From: Akkermansia sp.
GTDB lineage: Bacteria > Verrucomicrobiota > Verrucomicrobiia > Verrucomicrobiales > Akkermansiaceae
DNA length: 10,387 nt
Assembly: GCA_020047775.1 (NCBI GenBank)
Contig: JAIFNK010000121.1
Location: 1-10,387 of the forward strand
Direction of reading: 5' to 3'
In this document: one piece after another, positions 7,901 to 10,387 of the stretch
How the letters are laid out: every line of letters starts with the position of its first letter
Position numbering within the stretch: the stretch's first letter is position 1
The notes under the pieces: generated by a model
The model's input: only the letters and a program-made list of their open reading frames with translations
Told to the model about the DNA's origin: nothing
The model's database searches: none
Translations under genes and position numbers: made by a program

Positions 7901-10387
7901 ATCTTCACCCGCACCCAGAAGAACGAGGCCTACGCCGGTCTCATGGTCCGCCATGAAGCCGCCCTGCGGCGCATCCGCGCGGAACGCATCGCCAAGAATT
8001 TCGACGCCGCGCTCCAGACACTCGCGGACCTGGAACTCGAACGCGTCCCGGAAATCTGGACCGATACCCGCTTCGCCCGCGCCGAGGTCCATTTCGACAT
8101 GGAGGAATTCAACGATGCCAAGGACGACATCGACTCCATCCTCGCCCGCGAACCGAACCATGCGGATTCACGTATCCTGTTAGGAAAGATCCAGCTCAAG
8201 CGGCAGAAGCTGATGGAGGCCACCGAAGTTGAACTCGGCTCCGCCACCGGCCAGACTTCGCTGGTGCCGGGGGAAAACCTCAAGGTCACCCTGAGTGACC
8301 CCACTCTCGCGGTATCCGGTGCCGGCACCGAGATCGAGGTGGTCGTCTGGGCGAACTCCGGCGACAAGGAAACCTTCTTTCTCCGCCAGTTCGGCGATGA
8401 AAAAACGAAATTCCGCGGCGAGGTGCCCACCGTGCTCGGCGCGCCCGCACCCGGTGACGGCAAGTTGCAGGTCATCGGCAATGACGAGGTGTTCTACGCC
8501 TACTCCGAGCGCTTCCGCGGGAAGATGAACCTAACCGACGAGAAGCGCGGCGGCCCGATCACCATCGCATCCGACGCGGTGCTCATGGCCTCGGCTCGCA
8601 AGCTTCTCAACGATGCCGAGCAACGCACCGCCGACATGCAGTCGCTGATGGATGAAATCGGTCATAAGGGCAAAGGGACCCATCTCGAAGGCGCGGCAAA
8701 GGCACAACTGGCCGCGCGCGCGTTGGACGGGCAGGAAAATGTCACGGCTTCCGATCCCGCCCGCCACATTTCACAGGTCGCCAAACCCGGCAACCCGGTG
8801 TATGTCCGGGTGGTCGATCCAGATCGCAGCCGCACGGCGGAGATCGATGAGCTCACCGTGAATGTCAGCGCGACCAGCGGCGATTCGATTTCCCGCGTGA
8901 CCCTGCGCGAGACCGGCACGCACACCGGATGGTTCGAGGGCAGCATCCCCACCGCCGGCGCACAGGCACAGGCGCTGGCGCAAAACTCCGAGCCGGGCCG
9001 CGCTCCGAACATGGTGATCAGCCCGAGCACCGATTACCCCGCCTGGCGGCCGGTCGCGACCAAGGGCGCTCTGCCGGAATTCACGGTCGATTTCAATGAC
9101 AACGTCGAGCTCGGCGCATTGACGGTCACCGCGCGCGAACAAGGCGCGGGATTGAAGAAATTCATCCTGCAGACCGCGATGAACTCCACGGACTGGACCA
9201 ACGTGGCCACCTGGCCGGCGACGAAGGTCCTGCCGGAGAATCCATGGAAGCCGTCGGTCACGGTGGTCAACGAAGACGCGCGCAACCATCAAAACGGCGC
9301 GCGTTCGGTGTATGAATCGGCCGATTTGCGGCAGCACCTGGCGACCGGTTGGCTGGCCCACCAACCAGACATGGCGATCTCGAAAAATGTCTCCGGCATC
9401 TCCACCGCCTTCCCCGCCAGCATTGTCACCGATGTCGCATGGAAACGCGGCGGCACCCACCCCAACCCCGCCGTCGTCGTTCGCTTCCAAGCCTACTTCC
9501 ACGAAACACAAAATGTCACCCGCCGCTTCGCCCTCGAACTCGGAAACATCCCCGATCTCAAAATCCCCGCCGACAACAAGCAGAAAGCCCAACCCGCCGA
9601 GTTCCTTATCGCCGTCAACGGCAAGGTCATCACCACCAAAGACCAACGCCAGCTCCAAGGCGAAATCGACCTCAAACCCGGCATCCACAAAATCGAAATC
9701 CGGGCCACCGGTTGGCTCTCCAACATCGGCTTTGGCCGCGTGCCGAAACTCCGGGCCAATCTCATCGATCCGGAAAATCTAGCCGACTGCCCCGACTCGT
9801 TCTTCGACCCCGCCAGTTTCCCGCCCGCGCTCATGGATCCGCGCAATGCCCCGGCCGTGGTGTCGGCGAACGGCGATGGCACGGAGTTCCAGGTGAAGTT
9901 CGCCAAGGGCTCGCGTGCGCGGATGCTGCGTCTTGTCCTGATCGATCAGGAAGGCCCGGTGCCCGCGCTGAACAAGCTGGCACTCACCAAGCCCGACGGC
10001 AAACAAGTGCTGCCGGTGGCGAGCGATTTCGCAGAGTTGAACAAGAACGACTCGCTGGAAATCCTCACCGGCGACAAAATCTTCGTGCGCTATGTGGACG
10101 ACCGCTTCGTGACCAAGGCCAAGGAGCGGAACGAGCGCTTTCTCCATGTCTCCTTCACCGATGCGCTCGCCGAGTTCGCCGACATCGAACCGCGGTTCAA
10201 CGCCGGAAAGGGCGAGGACGAGCGGTATTACGAGAAACTACTGCGTTTCCCGTATGACAAGCCGCTCAGCCTCGCCATCCACGATGCCGACATGGATTCC
10301 ACCGTCCAGCCGGACAAGGTGAAGGTCGCGATCGAGACTTCTGGTGGTAAGAAGGAATTCGAAGCGATGGAAACCGGCGACTCCACC
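4901..10387 (+). CDS. Giant exported TPR/beta-module protein (at least 1,829 aa); 3' end outside the window
   Basis: Read codon by codon, this frame has no stop from 4901 to the last base. Residues 1-37 are a signal peptide (SLSLAGLILLGVATVSA core, cut after VSA). About 41-135 are TPR-like (ALLFQAGRAAELSGELKDAV). A Gly-rich basic linker lies at 270-301. A long helical region runs to about 980, and clearer TPR helices follow at 980-1107 (YGDIALQRGQLREAHEIF, ARAEVHFDMEEFNDAKDDI). About 1121-1351 carry a beta module: SGDKET 1153-1158, P-T-x-L-G at 1176, VVDPD at 1304-1308 and VTLRETGTHTGWFEGSIPT at 1333-1351. About 1378-1438 look weakly discoidin (F5/8 C)-like, and about 1469-1622 weakly PA14-like. 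Another module begins near 1700. The start overlaps the previous stop (ATGA) with a good Shine-Dalgarno. No catalytic motif is seen. It is probably a surface or periplasmic structural protein. The gene is certain; the function is unknown. Confidence 0.93.
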   Translation, partial: MRTRHLHTNRDFRGMGIRAGSLSLAGLILLGVATVSAASFDEQRAAIAASVESQSEQAITDLLKAGIAGNQPAPALALAKEWLRRNLPKTPALLFQAGRAAELSGELKDAVALYQQALKIADPKSDEAGAAITAVYALLIHPLDNPGGAYSFGLNEAKSLAVNPRFRQFDRWFLDTAIANKDGEAVANRLLATMKAGVTGDQLVTLYAGDFRWLLNAVDGYVEQPQTVPFTQELYEAVKELSEAINFDEELKLRLDWAVSVKAYNLAQIGGGGAPKASRRGNAGKKNGPQVEVDAGSPVEKLAPPIAEATALLTKYPHHARWVQDGWAGGGNGQHYRNDHKKYWPQDVDAKMEPIVAALPKLTPLQRDEFLQSWRKGFFSSGPAVIEVKTARDYLLASPELMNSRTGPFTIDKAWNQLTVEEAVKLAPQLAKNSDPQVSLVCAIAAGGKDLDKVMAALLGPEVWRLSAVELGGAYADQLWHYCGRPGDVAKREAEIAKSKTLAATFAAADAKKEDPAAQRLAAFQKLWDDYRSPQPRIPAVRSRLLSVLMFTSEALPKLLSDPSSEARLLARDAIAKGMEGPTGPLSRDERARELACDRYDPWILRLASANRGMDWLKQYGKELYTPHPLEVTLRNGVADLLKQNKAESWLTLAWVNAQFPENNAESVKLMEALFASPAFATLSSEARFGARSWFREKAMTPAQFAQLQAADPKVVCKDLLALPKEADAATTAAALSKAIDGNRKSPVWFEIEGMEKLAALSDEVFADAKVQSLCVEVADSLRSFSPTQEFGGKFFAEVSKRKDPATLLRTASYLWRNVALYHRTYPAMLTLAESLVDTQASAASTLALGGLASIESHKQGHTWFKRETDVPLLKSIRGKAAMKLGLIVIPVAATHPSYPVYQSQAGWMAGNEDSAWNQLDANWEAFMQTHRELSVPYLMWVLQRTVFGRDETRQELLVKSLMGWAGEAGSPLTLIEKAKIEIAYGDIALQRGQLREAHEIFTRTQKNEAYAGLMVRHEAALRRIRAERIAKNFDAALQTLADLELERVPEIWTDTRFARAEVHFDMEEFNDAKDDIDSILAREPNHADSRILLGKIQLKRQKLMEATEVELGSATGQTSLVPGENLKVTLSDPTLAVSGAGTEIEVVVWANSGDKETFFLRQFGDEKTKFRGEVPTVLGAPAPGDGKLQVIGNDEVFYAYSERFRGKMNLTDEKRGGPITIASDAVLMASARKLLNDAEQRTADMQSLMDEIGHKGKGTHLEGAAKAQLAARALDGQENVTASDPARHISQVAKPGNPVYVRVVDPDRSRTAEIDELTVNVSATSGDSISRVTLRETGTHTGWFEGSIPTAGAQAQALAQNSEPGRAPNMVISPSTDYPAWRPVATKGALPEFTVDFNDNVELGALTVTAREQGAGLKKFILQTAMNSTDWTNVATWPATKVLPENPWKPSVTVVNEDARNHQNGARSVYESADLRQHLATGWLAHQPDMAISKNVSGISTAFPASIVTDVAWKRGGTHPNPAVVVRFQAYFHETQNVTRRFALELGNIPDLKIPADNKQKAQPAEFLIAVNGKVITTKDQRQLQGEIDLKPGIHKIEIRATGWLSNIGFGRVPKLRANLIDPENLADCPDSFFDPASFPPALMDPRNAPAVVSANGDGTEFQVKFAKGSRARMLRLVLIDQEGPVPALNKLALTKPDGKQVLPVASDFAELNKNDSLEILTGDKIFVRYVDDRFVTKAKERNERFLHVSFTDALAEFADIEPRFNAGKGEDERYYEKLLRFPYDKPLSLAIHDADMDSTVQPDKVKVAIETSGGKKEFEAMETGDST
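8318..8953 (+). repeat. Beta-module copy 2, encoded inside the giant protein
   Basis: Residues about 1140-1351 of the giant protein carry the same ordered landmarks as copy 1: S-G-D-K-E-T, P-T-x-L-G...P-x-D-G-x-L-Q exactly 23 residues after the Ser, a G-x-D...Y strand, a D-x-D strand and E-T-G-x-x-T-G-x-F-x-G. From the Ser through the Tyr (49 residues) the two copies align without gaps, with 17 identities counted by eye. Here a helical insert of roughly 70-80 residues (about 8575-8790) separates the first and second halves of the module. Confidence 0.6.
9998..10387 (+). repeat. Beta-module copy 3, partial, cut by the window end
   Basis: Residues about 1700-1829 of the giant protein contain GDKIFVRYVDD (from residue 1724) and IHDADMD (from 1793), matching GDTLEVTYLDD and LRDADLD of copy 1 in the same order. 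The SGD-E-T part is not evident before it. The expected E-T-G...T-G-x-F element would lie just beyond the last base; the window stops at METGDST, which may be its beginning. Confidence 0.5.

Noticed and set aside
8771..9688. A 305-codon minus-strand open frame inside the giant gene
   Set aside because: It is an acidic/Gly/Val-rich shadow with no recognisable domain; the plus strand encodes the module's D-x-D and E-T-G elements here.
9312..10257. Overlapping plus-strand open frames in the other two frames of the giant gene (156 and 302 codons)
   Set aside because: The products are dominated by Pro, Arg, Ser and Thr, as expected from frame-shifted GC-rich codons, whereas the main frame keeps recognisable strands and module landmarks through the region.

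Overview
The window looks like part of the chromosome of a high-GC, Gram-negative bacterium of the Planctomycetota-Verrucomicrobiota group, with Verrucomicrobiota favoured. This rests on a type I sulfatase next to very large secreted TPR proteins, GC- and C-ending codons, and weak Shine-Dalgarno sites at most starts. It is a judgement from gene content, not a phylogenetic assignment. All real genes are on the + strand and there are almost no gaps.

Layout. (1) About 1-542 is the C-terminal end of a formylglycine-type (S1) sulfatase whose start lies outside the window. (2) After 142 bases comes 686-2479, a 597-aa exported protein made mainly of TPR-like helical repeats. (3) After a further 97 bases comes 2577-4904, a 775-aa exported protein with a TPR block, a central beta-rich region and a second TPR block. 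(4) An ATGA start/stop overlap leads into 4901 to the window end. This frame stays open for all 1,829 codons and encodes a giant exported protein: signal peptide, long helical/TPR region, beta module, possible carbohydrate-binding-like domains, then the start of another beta module. Its stop codon is beyond the window.

How the genes fit together. The three TPR genes lie in the same direction. The last two are probably translationally coupled, and each protein begins with an export signal. The 775-aa and giant proteins also share a beta module: a stretch of 49 residues aligns without gaps, and further landmarks follow in the same order. The best reading is a co-expressed set of periplasmic or cell-surface proteins that form or scaffold an envelope complex. 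The last TPR of the 775-aa protein resembles the C-terminal repeats of CpoB/YbgF-type Tol-system proteins, so a link to TolQ/ExbB-TolR/ExbD motor genes downstream is a testable guess. No such gene is in this window.

I found no tRNA, rRNA, CRISPR array, insertion sequence, phage gene or clear rho-independent terminator. Every sizeable stretch is coding, and no non-coding gap exceeds 300 bases.
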